Assembly: GCF_030272615.1 (NCBI RefSeq)
Contig: NC_081412.1
Span: 686,332,583 to 686,396,582 of the forward strand
Source: Cryptomeria japonica
Lineage: Eukaryota; Streptophyta; Pinopsida; Cupressales; Cupressaceae
Length of the DNA stretch: 64,000 nucleotides
Direction: 5' to 3'
Shown here: piece after piece, positions 33,215 through 46,068 of the stretch
Layout: each line of letters starts with the position of its first letter
Numbering within the stretch: position 1 is the first letter of the stretch
Notes under the pieces: generated by a model
Told to the model about the DNA's origin: nothing
Databases searched by the model: none
What the model saw: the letters and a program-made list of their open reading frames with translations, nothing else
Made by a program: the position numbers and the translations under genes

Positions 33215-34569
33215 TATGTTGGATGGTTCCCCAATCATGAGACTGGCATGGATGCTATGTGCTACTACATCACTACTTCTGGTTATGCTACATAATCTAG
33301 TAGAGTGAGGAAAAATCAACAGAAGAAGAAAACAAGACCTGATCCCTAGATTGAAAAGGGGAAGAAAAGTGAGATTAAGCAGGCATGGAGGAAGAAGCAA
33401 GAGAATAGAACCATGGACTGACATTGTGCATTCAATGCATAGGCGATATTTCCTAATGCTTAAAGGAGATGCATGCCTCAGGGGGAGTTACATATTGACC
33501 AGATCATTAACCCCTTGGTTGAAAGGGACAAAGGAGATGAACAAGCTGTTGCCGTTAAGAGGAAGAAAATGAGATGGTAGTGTGTGTAGTTACCGCCTTG
33601 ACTACACATGGAAGATGGTTTACTACTAGAGGTGAAATGAATGGTAGTAGAGGTAATTGGAACATAGAGATAGAGGTTAAGAAAGTGTCCCAATAGAGAT
33701 AAGAGACCAATATATGCAACATGTTACCGACACAGATGTTGATATGTGTTGCAGGTTATGTAAGTCAATGAGTTGAAGGATCATTGTAGTAACTCTGACA
33801 CCCTGGATGGATGAGGTTATGTCTTAGGTGATATTGGAAAGGAAATGAATGACATGTGTTGGTCTGGTAGCTGACCTTATGTGCATACATCTTTATGGGT
33901 CAACTGGTTGGATATGTGACCTACTGGTATCGGAGCATTGTCACAGTTGGCATTATGTTCATGATGGTGGATGTCACAGGTATAGATATGAGTCTTGGTT
34001 TAGGACCTGACTGAATAGATGAAGATCAAAGGTCTGTGTTTCAGGGCCACATTTTTTTTTATTAATATCAAACATGCTGAACTTAGTAGCAGATTCGGTA
34101 GATGTTTGACAACACAGGTGTGTTTGTGACTTTTGTATGTCTGTATTCAATTTGTTTATCTATCAAAGTCACCATCTATTGTCTCAGTGAAGAAAAGAAT
34201 AGGAAGAAGATGTGCTTGTCACTGGGTGAAAGGAAGAATAATTTGGTTAACCGATTGATCTACGTGCATAGAAGAGATATGCGATTTTAATAGTACAATC
34301 AAATTTAATTCCTACCAACATTAGCATCAAAAATTGGTAGTGTCTGAGAAAATGAAGGTCAAAGAGGGAGAGATAAGGCTAAAAGCAATATGATTTGTGT
34401 TAGACCAAGGTTCCCTATATGCTGCTCAAAAGGGAGATGTAGCATAATCTGACAAGGAGGAGAGAAAGAGCCTGCAGTGTGACCCTTTGCCATTGTTGTC
34501 AAAGGGGGAGAAAGATACTATAGTACACAAGATACTACATGTGTTGACATCAATGCTAAAGGGGGAGAT
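33215..34569 (+). other. Element H 3' non-coding region and polypurine tract
   Basis: 1.35 kb without a credible frame. It contains purine tracts at about 33478 (CTCAGGGGGAGTTAC), 34427 (CAAAAGGGAGATG), 34500 (TCAAAGGGGGAGAAAG) and the functional one AAAGGGGGAGAT at 34558-34569. The last is preceded by GTTGACATCAATGCT, the same lead that precedes the tracts in A and C. Confidence 0.75.
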
Positions 34570-36989
34570 TGTTGGCATTGTGTTGTCATTGATGTCAACC
34601 AGTATAAAAGTATGCAATTGATATGATATATTGTTGGTACTATTATCATTGATGTCAACTAGTAAAGCAGGATAACTAGTATAAAAGAAGAGTAGATTTG
34701 TTGTCATTTGGTGATCATCATCATGCAAAAGAGTGTAAACCGGTATGTACCGATATGCTAGAGGTTATTGTCATTGACCAGTGAGAAAAAGGTTGTTGTC
34801 ATAGTGATGCATACAACCAGAATGAAGAGATGCATGATGGGCTGTTGATTGTGATGAAGAGGCAGAATGTTACTTGAATCACATCAACATCAGAGGTAAA
34901 GTATGAGCAGGCCACCATATTGCTAGTGTAAGGTAAACTAGTAGGACTCCCACTAGATGAAGATGCTATCATAGGCTAGGTGATGGGTTGATAGAGGGTG
35001 CTGCCTCTATAAGCAAGGGTGATATATGTTAACCAAAAGTTGTATCCTCTCCTTGATGAAGTCACACTTGTATCGACAGAGTGATTCTGTGAGATAGGCA
35101 GGTGAATGAATGCAGAGACCAAATGAGAAAGTGGAAGATGATGAAGTCCCAGAACATAAGATCAAAGATACACATTGGATCAACATGTGAGGACAAGGTG
35201 TGCTATCGGGATAGAGAAGGAGACTTGAATTGACGAGTTTTCCATCTTGGCATACTGAAAGAGAAGAGACCCAGTCAGGAGAAGATGAGGTCTACAACTG
35301 CAATCATGAAGTTACCATTATGCAGATGATGCGTTATGTTGCCTCAAGTTCAAAGCATTGGAGGATGGTGACATCGAGTCATCTACATGATCATTGGTAT
35401 GCAGCTGAGTGAACAGAATGAGAAAAAGTGAAAGACCTTCATTGATGAAGGTACACATGATGAGTTACTCCTAATAGCTATTGAGGTTCGACATGTTTGA
35501 TGATCAGGAAAACATGATATATCAATAGGTTCCAGAAGACATTGGAAGGAAGTATAACCGGTAAGGTGATTTGTGCTGGTAGGGTCAGTGAACCGGTATG
35601 TGTGTACATGTTATGTGTGTGGTCGATGACTAAGTCTGAACTGACATAAACAGTGTGCTAAGGTGGATATCGACAATGATGCCATGCAGAGCTAAGGTGG
35701 CAAACATGCAGAGGTTGGTGCTATTTGGTGCCAGAAAGGTAGTTGTGGTTGGTCGACATTAAATATTGACTATGACAATCATGGGGGAGTTGCAGGGTTT
35801 GTGGCTTGATGAAGGATGAATGAAAGAGGAAGGTCAAAGATTTATTGGCATCATTTTCAAGGCACAAAATTAGTTTACAGGATGACCTCGAGAAGGAAAT
35901 AATTGGATCATAAATGTGTCAACTATTTTTGAGGCTGAAGAATAGGGTTAGTTTTGCTATTTTTAGAAAATATGCATTGGATTATGGAAAATGCATACAA
36001 ATGCATTCCTCCAATGTAGGTGATTGATCCAAGGTAGATTGGATCAGATCTGATGAATATTTGATCAGTGGAAGAAACCCTAACTGCCTAAATTTTGAAT
36101 TGGCTTTTGGCGGGAAGACCAGGCTATAAATATGCAAGCCAAAAATATTGTTGAGTTCTGTTAAAAGGGAGAGTGTTGCTGTTGGATGTGAGAGAAAATC
36201 AGTCAAGTATTCAATGAGTATCTGAAGAGAGACTGAGTGTGTGCGAGTGTGAATCAGGTTGAGAGGATCAATCGACAACGGTGAGAGAATCGATAGTCTG
36301 CAAGTAAGTCTGTGAGAGAAGTATATTGGTGGTGACCAAAATAGTAGAGAAGATTAGAATAAGAGTGGAGAGTAGCCAAGAAGGAACAAATAGAAGATAG
36401 TACCAGTGGAGAGTAGCAGAAAGAAGAGGCAACCAGAAGAGAGAACCGACAGTGAACTGGACAAAAGATTCAACAGAGAGATTTGAAGAAGTGTTACAAA
36501 ATTTATTTGTAAAAAGGCTATTAACATTTAAATGATTATGCTTTGTATTCACTGAGTTGTAGCTCGGTGCAGGGGTTAGAGCTCCTTGGGTTTGTGCCCT
36601 AAATCAGGGGTTGGTGTTCCTTGGTTTGGTGCCCTAAAATTAGGGGTCGGTGCTCCTTTGGGTTGGTGCCCATAAACTGCAAGAGTGGTACTCCTTGGGT
36701 TGGTGTCTTAAATGTTGTAACCAAAGTGTTTCATTATGAGGTTGGATTGGAGCAGTAGATTCCAACAAAATTTCTCATTGAGGTTTTTTGCGTCTTGAGT
36801 TTTCCTTGTATATGTTGGTATTATGTGATATCCCTCTTGTGTGAATGCATTTGTGTTTAGTCTCCTCTCTAACCGGTAAGCCTGCATTGAGTTAGATTTG
36901 ATAACCGGTATACACACATAGGGTAGTTAAAGGGAAAAGTTTGAGAACTACTGATTCACCCCCATCTCAGTGGTGCATTATGTCTAACA
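34570..36989 (+). repeat. 3' LTR of element H
   Basis: 2,420 bp, TGTTGGCATTG...GTCTAACA, collinear with the 5' LTR. TATA box at 36124-36132. The U5 hairpin (about 36948-36973) pairs CTACTGA with TCAGTGG around TTCACCCCCATC. It is followed by TATAG, the target duplication. Confidence 0.9.
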
Positions 36990-38171
36990 TATAGAATGTA
37001 TAGTACAAGTGTCAAGAAAGGCATGATATATCACTCTAAGAGTCTATGCTCTGGTTCTAAGAATAATCACCCTGCATAGGAGAAAAGTGGCATCATCTCG
37101 CTCTAAGAGTCTATGCTTTGGTTTTAAGAATGACCCACTGTACAAGAAAAGAAGAAGTGAAGACATCTCGCTCTAAGAGTTTGTGCTTTGGTTCCGAGAA
37201 TGACCCACTGTACCAGGAATAAGTAGCATCATCTCTCTCTAAGAGTCTGTGCTCTAGTTTTGAAAATGACCTACTGTACAAGAGAAAAGTGATGACATAT
37301 TTCTCTAAGATGCTTCCCTTTGGTTCCAAGAATGTCCCACTATACAAGAAAAGTGATGACACCTTTATCTAAAAGGATGCCCTTTGGTTCCAAGAATGTC
37401 CCACTGTACAATGCAGGAGAGAAGTATGGTACAAAGGAGCAGTGTGGGTTCTCCCCCCCTTAAGATGTCAACATAGGTTGATGTTGATATCTTAAGGAAA
37501 GTAGAACAAGGATACCTACCTTTATCACAAAGAAGATATCTGTTATGCAACAATGCCATAAATCCAAGTAAGAGAGTGAATAATCTTCAAACAAGGATAA
37601 GATAGTTGAAAAGAGATATCTTGTTGTAAGTGTAAAGGTGATCCTTGGAGGAGAAGAGATCCTTGTTCAAAAGACATCTCCTTCCAAGAGGAATTGTCTT
37701 AGACAAAAATAACATCATCTAGAACAAAGAAAATGAGAGAACAAGAATGCAATCCTTCCTCCTATTCCTAGGTGAAAGGGATTCTTGATGAGGGATGACA
37801 CACTTTTAGCCCCCAAAGGGATGGGTGAATTTATCATAGATGTACATTACCAATTGTGAAAGAGGTTGTAGTCAAGGACTTACACCTCTTGTATAAGAGA
37901 GAATCCTTGAGCCAACAACCAACAATTGTGCACAAGAAATGACATTAAGTAATATAACTCACACCATCCACAAAATAGGGCAAAGTAAATCCCTAGAGAG
38001 AGAGAGATCATTGCCCCCCAAGTGTAGGGATAATGAGAAGAGTTTACACAATCTTCTAGAGAGAGATTAAACATAAGCAAATGTGCAATGAACTTACATG
38101 AACAAATGCAAGAAAATACATTAGTATATGTAAAATACACATCTCAAGAAGTGGTAATCTTCGAAAGGAAG
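36990..38171 (-). other. Element F interior, middle segment
   Basis: Resumes F after H. It holds the 66-bp tandem array (37028-37411). After that come C-run tracts such as CTCCCCCCCTTAAG (about 37452), TTAGCCCCCAAAGG (about 37807) and TGCCCCCCAAGTG (about 38011), the same style as F's polypurine tract. No coding frame is credible. Interrupted at 38171 by solo LTR I. Confidence 0.5.
37028..37411. repeat. 66-bp tandem repeat, about six units
   Basis: Units of about 61-69 bp share a core of 'CTCTAAGAGTCTATGCT', 'TGGTTCTAAGAATGACCCA' and 'CTGTACAAGAAAAG'. The units begin near 37028, 37096, 37165, 37230, 37297 and 37362, with the last two diverged together. It lies in the 3' non-coding part of F. 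Confidence 0.8.
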
Positions 38172-39734
38172 TGTAGTGTCCACCCTTGATTTGACTTATT
38201 TTGAATAGAATTGACTTTTATATTTATTTGATAATTAATGTTTATTGATTTTATGATTATTTAATATTTTATGAGCTTTATTGTTGTTTAATATTTATTT
38301 AATATTTGTGATTTAATCTTTAATGGTATTTGATTATTTAATTATTTATTTGATATCTTACATTTATTTGGTTCTTTAATTTATTTTATTAGCTTTTGGT
38401 TTATTTGATTTTAATCCCCATTTGGATTATTTATTTACAGCTTATGTTTATTTAATAGTTGACTTTTATTCCTATGTGGGGTGTATGAACACATTAAATT
38501 AAATAAAGAAATAAAAACAATCCCACTTAGCTGGATAAGTATATTTTATTTACCTTACCTACCCTTCACTCTTATTGGTTAAATTCAAAATGGGTGAATA
38601 AATTATATTATATGGTGGGTTGGTAAAATATACTCCAAAATGAAATATTTTGATTGGCCGAGATTGAGGCTAGGGTTTTTGGATTATTGTTGCTTTTTAT
38701 TTTCTTTTTCGTGAGGTTTTTCGGGTTGGTTGGCTCTTCTTTGGAAAATTTCTCCAGCAAGTTTTCTTCTTGGCTTTGGATTTCTTCTCTCTTGGTTTTG
38801 GCTGGAGCTTGGATTGGATTTGGTTTAGCTTGTGGGAGCTCTTCTTTAGCTTCAATCCATCACTTCAAGTTGCAGGTTGGAGTTCTTCACTTTGCATTTT
38901 GATTTTCAATGGCTTCTCTGTGTATGCATTGTGTCTGCATTGTTTTGGGTTTGGGTTGAAATAATATTTTATTCTATAGTTTTATTATTGTTGAAAGGAA
39001 ATATTTGGGAAGGAAACTTTATGTTATGAGGATTTTTATATAGTTGTTGGGAGATATTTATTTTGGTTTTCCCATGTATGCATTTTACGGCTCTGTGAGA
39101 AATTGTTCTGAAGTTATTTGATTTAATCTTGGTTTATGCATTTTACGGCTCATAGTGTATTTAATGTACTTATATTCATAAGATGAATTGTAGTTGGAAA
39201 CTCGAATTAAGGCATATTTGTATTTGTACCATTGCAAAGATGTGATTTTATGAATCATGGAAATAAAGTGGATTATAGTTAGAATAGAATGGAATTGCTT
39301 ATGGATTAGTTGCATTAGTTAATGGAATGTTTAGAGGCTAGTTAGAATGTTAAATAATCTTGAAAGAGGAATATTCATGGATTAATAATTGAATATGTTA
39401 GAAGATGTTAATTGGATCTAGTAAATGGGAATGATTCACATAGATGCATTGGTAGAAAGGAAATTATGCATATCATGAGGAATAAGTAATGTTGTAGGTT
39501 GCATATCTCATGGTTAAAGAATTAGAATATGATGCATTAATGAAGGTGAAATATACCTATCATGTGTGTAGTATGTTATTGTGGAAATGAATTAATTAAT
39601 GATGCTAAAGTACCCTAGAGAAAGACTATTGATGTTGTGTTATTTCCGCTTGCGTAAATTGATGAAATGAACAATGATCTATGTTCATATTGGTTACTTG
39701 GTTAATAAATGTAAATAGATGGAGATGTTATATG
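38172..39734. repeat. Solo LTR I, left part (split by element D)
   Basis: Starts TGTAGTGTCCACCC at 38172. The matching right end GGGCATTACA is at 59707, so with D removed this is one LTR of about 1.66 kb with TGTA/TACA termini. Flanking pentamers GGAAG (38167-38171) and AGAAG (59708-59712) match at four of five bases. No primer site or polypurine tract adjoins it, which indicates a solo LTR. It has an AT-rich first 400 bp of TATTTAAT motifs and a repeated TGCATTTTACGGCTC (39076-39093 and 39136-39152). Strand is not decidable. Confidence 0.6.
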
Positions 39735-40705
39735 TGTTAGGTCCTGAAGACAAGTGAGAGGGGGGGGGGGGCGTGTGAATTAGTTGTCCAATAAATTCAA
39801 CCAAAATTAACTTAACCAAAACTTAATGCTTAATGTCGGTAAACCAAACTTTATGCCGGTAGACAGTTTTAACAGTTAATTGCAATACCCGTAAAGATTA
39901 ATGCATGAAATAGAAAGACAGTAACATCCACAACACATAACACAAATATTTGTATGTGGAAACTCTGCAAGGGGAAAAACCATGGTGGGAAGCCTTACCC
40001 ACAATAAAATGATACTACTGCAGATAGTATGTGTGTACAATATGGAGTCTACACATGCAAAAAGGCCAGCTACCTAGAGCTCATTGCTCAATCACAAAAT
40101 GGGAGTCACACTCACTACAATTGGATGGTTAAATCCAATGATAATGTACAACACAAAATAACATCTTCATATGGTGGATTTAGTACCGGTTTAGTTCTGA
40201 TTATCTTCCTCAAAACCTTCCTTCAACCTTCAAATGATGTTTGCATGTATACCTCTGCTTTTTTTTGCATATACCCTATTACAATTATTTTTCAATCACA
40301 TATCAATCTCACAAATGAGATCTTACATTTATACCGAAAGCTAAGACCAAATGAATAGGCCAGCTCACTAAAAGATATTACAATAAAATCAATTACAAAT
40401 AAATCAATAAGCGATGCATCAAGTCATCTCAATGCATTTACAATAATAATAAATCATCTCCATAACGTGTCGTGCTGATCTGGAATAGATATGCTTGCTG
40501 GTGCATAACCTAGACTTATTTGCCGGTAAGAGAAAATATGCAAACCCAAATAGACCAATAGCCAAATCGCCAAAACCAAGTGATCAAATAATGTCTTCGA
40601 CATAACTAGGTAGTCTCCAAGTCATTCCAAGTGCCGGTGAACAATATAATATTCCGGTGAACCAAATATCGGTGCATAAGTCACTGACTTGCTGGTGAGC
40701 ATAAC
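39735..40705 (-). repeat. 3' LTR of element D, main part
   Basis: TGTTAGGTCCTGAAGAC..., collinear with 58616 onward. U5 hairpin near 39748-39790 has GACAAGTGA and TTAGTTGTC arms around a G-run. It keeps about 60 bp (around 40047-40105) that the other LTR lacks. It ends with ATAAC (40701-40705), the E target site. Confidence 0.9.
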
Positions 40706-41879
40706 TGTGTGAGCTTGAATTTCATCCTTAGAATGTTACCTGTAATAAGTTAGTTTCACAAAATACAATGGAAATGCATACAGGAAATCCAAAATCCACC
40801 AATGAAACTACATGAAATATATACCAAAATAAATCATTATTTTACCTTCATGGCTTATGTCTCATTGTGTCCTAACTCCACTGTTCCTGGTTGCAGATGG
40901 TGTGCTCTCAGACAATGCATTGTTGGCTTCCAAGATGGCATATGAAGAATGGACTGATAACTTGTAGTTAACTGATAGTATGATATGCAAAGCTGCATGA
41001 TTATGCTAAATGATACTATATGATAATATTGCTAAAATGATATTTACTAATTGCTAATTGCTTCAAAAACTCACAGATGCATAAGATTGGCTTGAAAACT
41101 ATTTTTTTTGAAGACTCTCTTCCTCTCAACTGAAGCTCTTGGTTTTATAGACTTTGAGAGGATAAGATGATGTGGTTCAGATCAAGGGTCATGATCAGAT
41201 CTGTAGATTTGAATGGCTGTGAGAAAAGGTGAAGGTTGAGAGAAAGGGGGAAGGAGAAGACAAGTGTCACTCATCTCACCTTGACTGGGTTGCTGACTGA
41301 GGGAATCTAGGGATGGTTGGAGGAAATTTAGGCATGGTAGGACAAGTGGACTCAAGTCCTTCCCAAGATGTAGGGGGTGTTGGAGAGAATATAGGAAATG
41401 GTTATGAAATGTGTGTACGTACACAATTTCATTAATTTTGGAGGTTGAAGATAAATCATGAATTAATATTTAAGGAATATTAATTTCTTTAGCCACATGT
41501 TTGATGAGTTGGCAAAGGGAAGATGAAGTGGAGATGGAGGGTGAGTTGGAAAAAGGGATTAAATAATTTAGGAATTATTTAATATTTGAGACTATAGGAT
41601 AGGAGAATAAGTATTAAATATTAGATATTAATTGTTTGGAGAAGATAATTAAATATTAGATATTTAATTAACTTAGTTAGAGGAATAATTAAATATTAGA
41701 AATTTAATTAATTAGAAGAATAGGATAGATGAATTAATTAATAAAATATTAATTAATAGAAAGACACGAAATGAATTAAATAAATTAATCTTTTCGAATT
41801 AACTATTTAATAGAAGAATAAATATTAAATAAATATAAAATATTTATTTAATTGCACATAGCCAATTTAGGTGTATACA
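40706..41879 (-). repeat. 3' LTR of element E
   Basis: TGTGTGAGCTTGAATTTC...GGTGTATACA. Minus-strand TATA box TATAAAACC at 41141-41149. U3 to its right is very AT-rich (ATTAAATATTAGATATTTAA repeats). Followed by TTTTGCCCCTCTTT (41880-41893), the complement of the polypurine tract. Confidence 0.93.
41141..41149 (-). promoter_or_regulatory. TATA box in element E 3' LTR
   Basis: TATAAAACC on the minus strand, identical in the 5' LTR (54411-54419). It marks the promoter between the AT-rich U3 and the transcribed R region. Confidence 0.6.
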
Positions 41880-44073
41880 TTTTGCCCCTCTTTGAAGCGA
41901 GGTGTGATGACGCGTTGATTCAAAGAATAATTTCATTTGATGATGATATTGGTTTGATAGGATGCCCTAGACCTTGGTTAATAAATTGCGGTACGATGAT
42001 GCCCCCTCGGGAGATCAATTGATATAATTGATTGGCGAAGCGTTTGGATGATTATGAGATTGATGTCCCGATTAGAAAAGGTTTGATTCTGCAACTTTGA
42101 TTGATGAAAGTGCGAGTTCTTTGATCACAATGGTTTAGTTTTCTATTGATAAGATGAGATCGATAAGATCTAGATATAGTTTGGTTTTAGGAATGACACC
42201 TCCTGTATAAGACAAAGATGATCAAGAGCATCTGATTTCAGGAAAGATATATCCTGTATAAGACGTGATCAAAATGTCTGGTTTCAGGAAGGATACATCC
42301 TGTATAAGACATGATATGATAGATCAGATGCGATCAATTGATAGAATGGATTAAGATTGATTGGATAAAGAACTGACAGTTTGTTAATATCAGGTTGCAG
42401 GATCAGTAGACATGCTGATGGTGATTTGGTTGAGGGGGTGATATAAGATTGGCACTAGGTTGACAATATCATGAGAGAGATAAGTCATCAATTTGATTGT
42501 GTATACACTTATGATGATGCTTTGATGATTCTTGTGATGGATTTAGCCTTGGATAAGATGAGCTTGTAGGATCCCATTCAAGAATGAAATGCAAGCTAAA
42601 TGCAAATGCGAATGCAATGATTTATATACAACTAAATGAGATGGAATGATAATGTAAATAATACACTACATGATAAATGATATGTACCTTAATTGAATGA
42701 AATGCACTTAATTGAATGCAATTAATGCAATGATAAAATGCAGCTAAAATGAAATGGATAATGATTTAAAAATGAATGCACCTACAATGATTAAATGCAA
42801 ATTGTTTTTGTTTGTCCAAGTATACTCAATCTTTATTTATGACCGTTGATTTGTTAATGAAATGATATGCTTATAATGTAGCTTTACAAATGAATGCTTA
42901 TAATGCAACTGAATAATGAGCTAATGAAATGATCTAACTAAAATTTATACTGCCATTCTTCATATGCTATCTTGTAACAGTGCTTTATTTCATCATTGAG
43001 CTTTAAAAATATTGTAAGAAAATACAAGCAACTTGACATAATGATTCAAGATGACCTGAGTATTTCTTACATGGATTTTGATATAGCAAGTTAATACAAG
43101 CAACTTGATATAATGGATCAAGTTGACTTGAGTATTGCTTGCAGAACAGACAAGGAGTATCTCCTTTCATGCATGACTTGGAACGTCCTCCTTGATCTTT
43201 TGCTGATCATATCCTGAGACAAGTTCATACCGTAGTAAGAGATAAACCACAGATAGTAATCAAAGAAAATAATCATGCCCCATCAGAGCTCCTATAGTCA
43301 TGGACATCCTTGAGTTGCATAGAGTACATGATTAGTAAAAATCAAGATATAAACACTAAATCTTGTATGGCATTCACATGTTCTTATGGTCATTAACTGA
43401 TATAATCATCTTGATGAATGATCTTTGATAATCCTTTATAGCTTGTGGGTTGATTCTTCATTTTCTAAGTTTAACAATTCAGTTGTTGATGAGATACCTT
43501 GATTGATTTGTTTTTTTCTGTTATCTAATTCAAAACCCTAGATGTTTTTGGTTTTCTTTTTGTAAGTTTTTTGAATGTTTTGGATTTTTTAGTTTTCAAA
43601 AGATCACCTTAGCAAAAGGAATTAGTATTTTACCCCCAGTAGAAACAAAAATTTATTATGGATGTATGAATTGATCAAGATCCAAACCATGACAGAATAG
43701 AAATGCAGATTGATAGATACTGATAAAAGCTAAGATAGTGACTACGACAAGTATGTCAAAGATTAATAATTGTTGGTAAGTTGCATATTTCTTGCTAAAT
43801 GGTTTAGAGCAAATGTATGCGAAAGATGGAATGGATAAGCTAAGATAGATGGAAGTGATAAATGCGAGAGGATGGAGTGGAGAGGTACGCAAAGTGATCT
43901 CATGGATGGAGGAACTCACTTTTTAGATAGTGCCCATTTACCAGGTTTTCACCATCTAAATTTATTGCATTTTTGTTTTTTTATACTTTTTAGGGATTTT
44001 CCGCTTTTCTGATTTTTACTGATTTCTTTAGGACTTTATATGCCTTTTATTGATTTTTCCAGGACTTTATATC
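41880..44073 (-). other. Element E 3' non-coding region
   Basis: 2.2 kb between the integrase stop and the 3' LTR with no credible frame. Contains a three-unit tandem repeat (42178-42320) and segments shared with the tail of element G (25457-26827) in the same order. A long 3' region is typical of the lineage; its role is unknown. Confidence 0.7.
42178..42320. repeat. Three-unit tandem repeat in element E 3' region
   Basis: Units of about 50 bp built on 'TGGTTTCAGGAAGGATACA' then 'TCCTGTATAAGACATGATCA'. The unit resembles the 66-bp repeat in element F ('TGGTTCCAAGAATGTCCCA' then 'CTGTACAAGAAAAGTGATGA') in layout. Confidence 0.65.
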
Positions 44074-45345
44074 TCAAGCATAGAATTTCTTGAGATGGAT
44101 AAAATTGATAGGTTCATCAAACCAATCACCTTCAGGGGTAGATAACTTGTATGCTCCCGATCCATATGTTTCTACTATGACAAAAGGTCCTAGCCAATTT
44201 GGTTCAAATTTTCCTTTCTTTACTTGGTCTTGCTGATTTCTCAGATTCTCCCTTAGAACTATGTCTCCAATTTGGAAAGTGCGCAGCTTGACTCTATGGT
44301 TATAGCTTCTTGCCATTCTTTGTTGGTATACTTTCAAATGGTCTGTTGCATTTTGGCAACATTCCTGAATCAGTTCTAGTTCCTGGAGTTGAGAGACTCT
44401 TTGTTCTTCTTCTGGTATAAGACCATGCAAGGATACTCGTAGAGAAGGTATCTCTACTTCTATAGGTAATATAGCTTCTGATCCATAGACCAAACAATAT
44501 GGAGTTGCCCCTATTGGAGTGCAGACACTAGTTCGGTATGCCCAAAGAGCAGGATTTAGCTGAATGTGCCAGTCTTTTCCAGCTTCATTGACTGTTTTCT
44601 TCAAGATTTTCAAAATAGTTTTGTTTGATGCCTCAGCTTGACCATTACCTTGTGGATAATATGGAGTAGAGAACCTATGTTGGATATGAAATTTTTCACA
44701 TAGCTCTTCTACATCTTGATTTTTGAATGGTCTTCCATTATCAGTGATAATGGTCATAGGAACTCCATAGCGACAGATTATGTAATTCAAGATGAATGAG
44801 GATATTTGTTTTCCTGTCACTGTTGTTAAAGGCATTGCTTCAATCCACTTAGTAAAATATTCAGTAGCAACTAGAATGAATTTATGGCCGTTAGAGGATG
44901 AGGGATTGATCTTTCCTACCAAATCCAGGCCCCACTGTGAAAATGGCCATGATCCTGTCATAGGATATAACTCTTGTGTTGGTGCATGAATTAGATTTCC
45001 ATGAATTTGACATTGTTTACACTTTTTAGCATAGGTGAGTGAGTCTCTTTCCATAGTAGGCCAAAAGTAACCCATACAAATAAGTTTCTTAGCCAATGTT
45101 AAACCACAAATACCTACATGAATGTCATTAAGAACTCTCTCAGATTCATCTTTTTCAAGACATATCAACAATGTACCATCTAGACCACGCCTATATAGGA
45201 TATCAGCAATAATGGTATAACGAGAGGAATGACGGATAAAGTTTCTTCATTGACTATGAGATAATTCCAAAGGAAGGATATTATCTTTTAAATATTGGTA
45301 GGTTTGACTGTATAAGGATTGACTGGTTCCTGATATATGGCAAAT
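44074..45345 (-). pseudogene. Element E integrase
   Basis: Open for 365 codons from 45171 to 44074, with the N-terminus before it broken by stops (45172-45345). The zinc domain has HVGICG then TLAKKL, lacking the four or so residues that carry the second His in relatives, while the CKQCQIHG Cys pair is present. The catalytic triad is intact: Asp in WGLDLVG, Asp in ITDNGRPF, Glu in GNGQAEASN. The C-terminal domain has FQIGDIVLRE and KFEPNWLGPFVIVE, the typical GPY/F-like module, and ends at LKKFYA. The missing His region would weaken zinc binding. Confidence 0.9.
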
Positions 45346-46068
45346 TCAATAGGTATGTTGGGATTGAATGGTAGGGGTTAAGATATCTTCCACAAGAAAC
45401 TCGTAACGTTGTTGATTCTCTTTATTTTGCAAGAGAGATGCTATTGTAGCCATTGCATCTACTGCTTTATTCTCATTTCTAGGAATCTGGGTGAATGTGA
45501 TTTCTTTAAAATGTCCTTTAAATTCTTCCACTAGCTGTTTGTACGACATAAGCTTATCATCCTTTGTTTGATATTCATCATTTATTTTATTAATGAAAAG
45601 TTGTGAATCACCATAGACATATAGTTCTTTGACATTCCATTCAATGGCCATTTTGAGCCCTATAGCCAATGCTTCATACTCTGCAGCATTATTGGTGCAT
45701 GGAAATCTCAGTCTATACGATTTCAGAATTGTATGTCCTTGAGGTGTGATAAAAAAGATTCCTGCACCTGATCCATATTGAGTATAAGAACCATCAAAGT
45801 ACAATTCCCAAAAGTTTGTACTTATTGTCAAGATATTTGCATCAGGAAATTTGATGTGCAAAGGCATGTCATTTTGTAGAGGTACATCAGCTAATTGATT
45901 AGCAATGACTTGTCCCTTGATGGCTTTCCGGTCAACATATTCTATGTCGAATTCACTCAGTATCATAACCCATTTGGCTAGTCTCCCTATTAATGTTGAC
46001 TTGCTCAATAAATATTTGAGAGGATCTATCTTTTCTATTAGTTTTACAGAATGAATCAACATATAATG
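45346..46068 (-). pseudogene. Element E second RNase H
   Basis: Open for 238 codons. The first 70 residues finish the RT connection (LIEKIDPLKYLLSKSTLIGRL, then WVMILSEFDIEYVDRKAIKGQ). Then comes a full second RNase H of the archaeal-like type: FDGSYTQYGSGAGI, NNAAEYEALAIGLKMA, VYGDSQLFINKI and NKAVDAMATIA hold the four acidic residues. Two RNase H domains in tandem are diagnostic of the Tat lineage. A TGA at 46069-46071 separates it from the upstream frame, in register. Confidence 0.9.

Larger units (their letters stand above)
28658..36989 (+). mobile_element. Element H: pol-less copia-like retrotransposon with 2.4-kb LTRs
   Basis: An 8,332-bp plus-strand element with LTRs 28658-31026 and 34570-36989, initiator-Met-type primer site (31029-31040), polypurine tract (34558-34569) and target duplication CATAG/TATAG (28653-28657 and 36990-36994, one mismatch). 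The 3.5-kb interior encodes only a gag-like protein (copia gag N-terminus, coiled coil, one CCHC knuckle). No protease, integrase or RT motif is present. Its LTRs are far longer than those of the autonomous copia elements here and together make up more than half of it. The two LTRs differ at roughly 10% of positions by eye, so it is one of the older insertions. Confidence 0.9.

Noticed and set aside
38654-38902. 82-codon frame with hydrophobic segments in LTR I
   Set aside because: Phe/Ser/Leu-rich low-complexity inside an LTR; no start context or homology visible.
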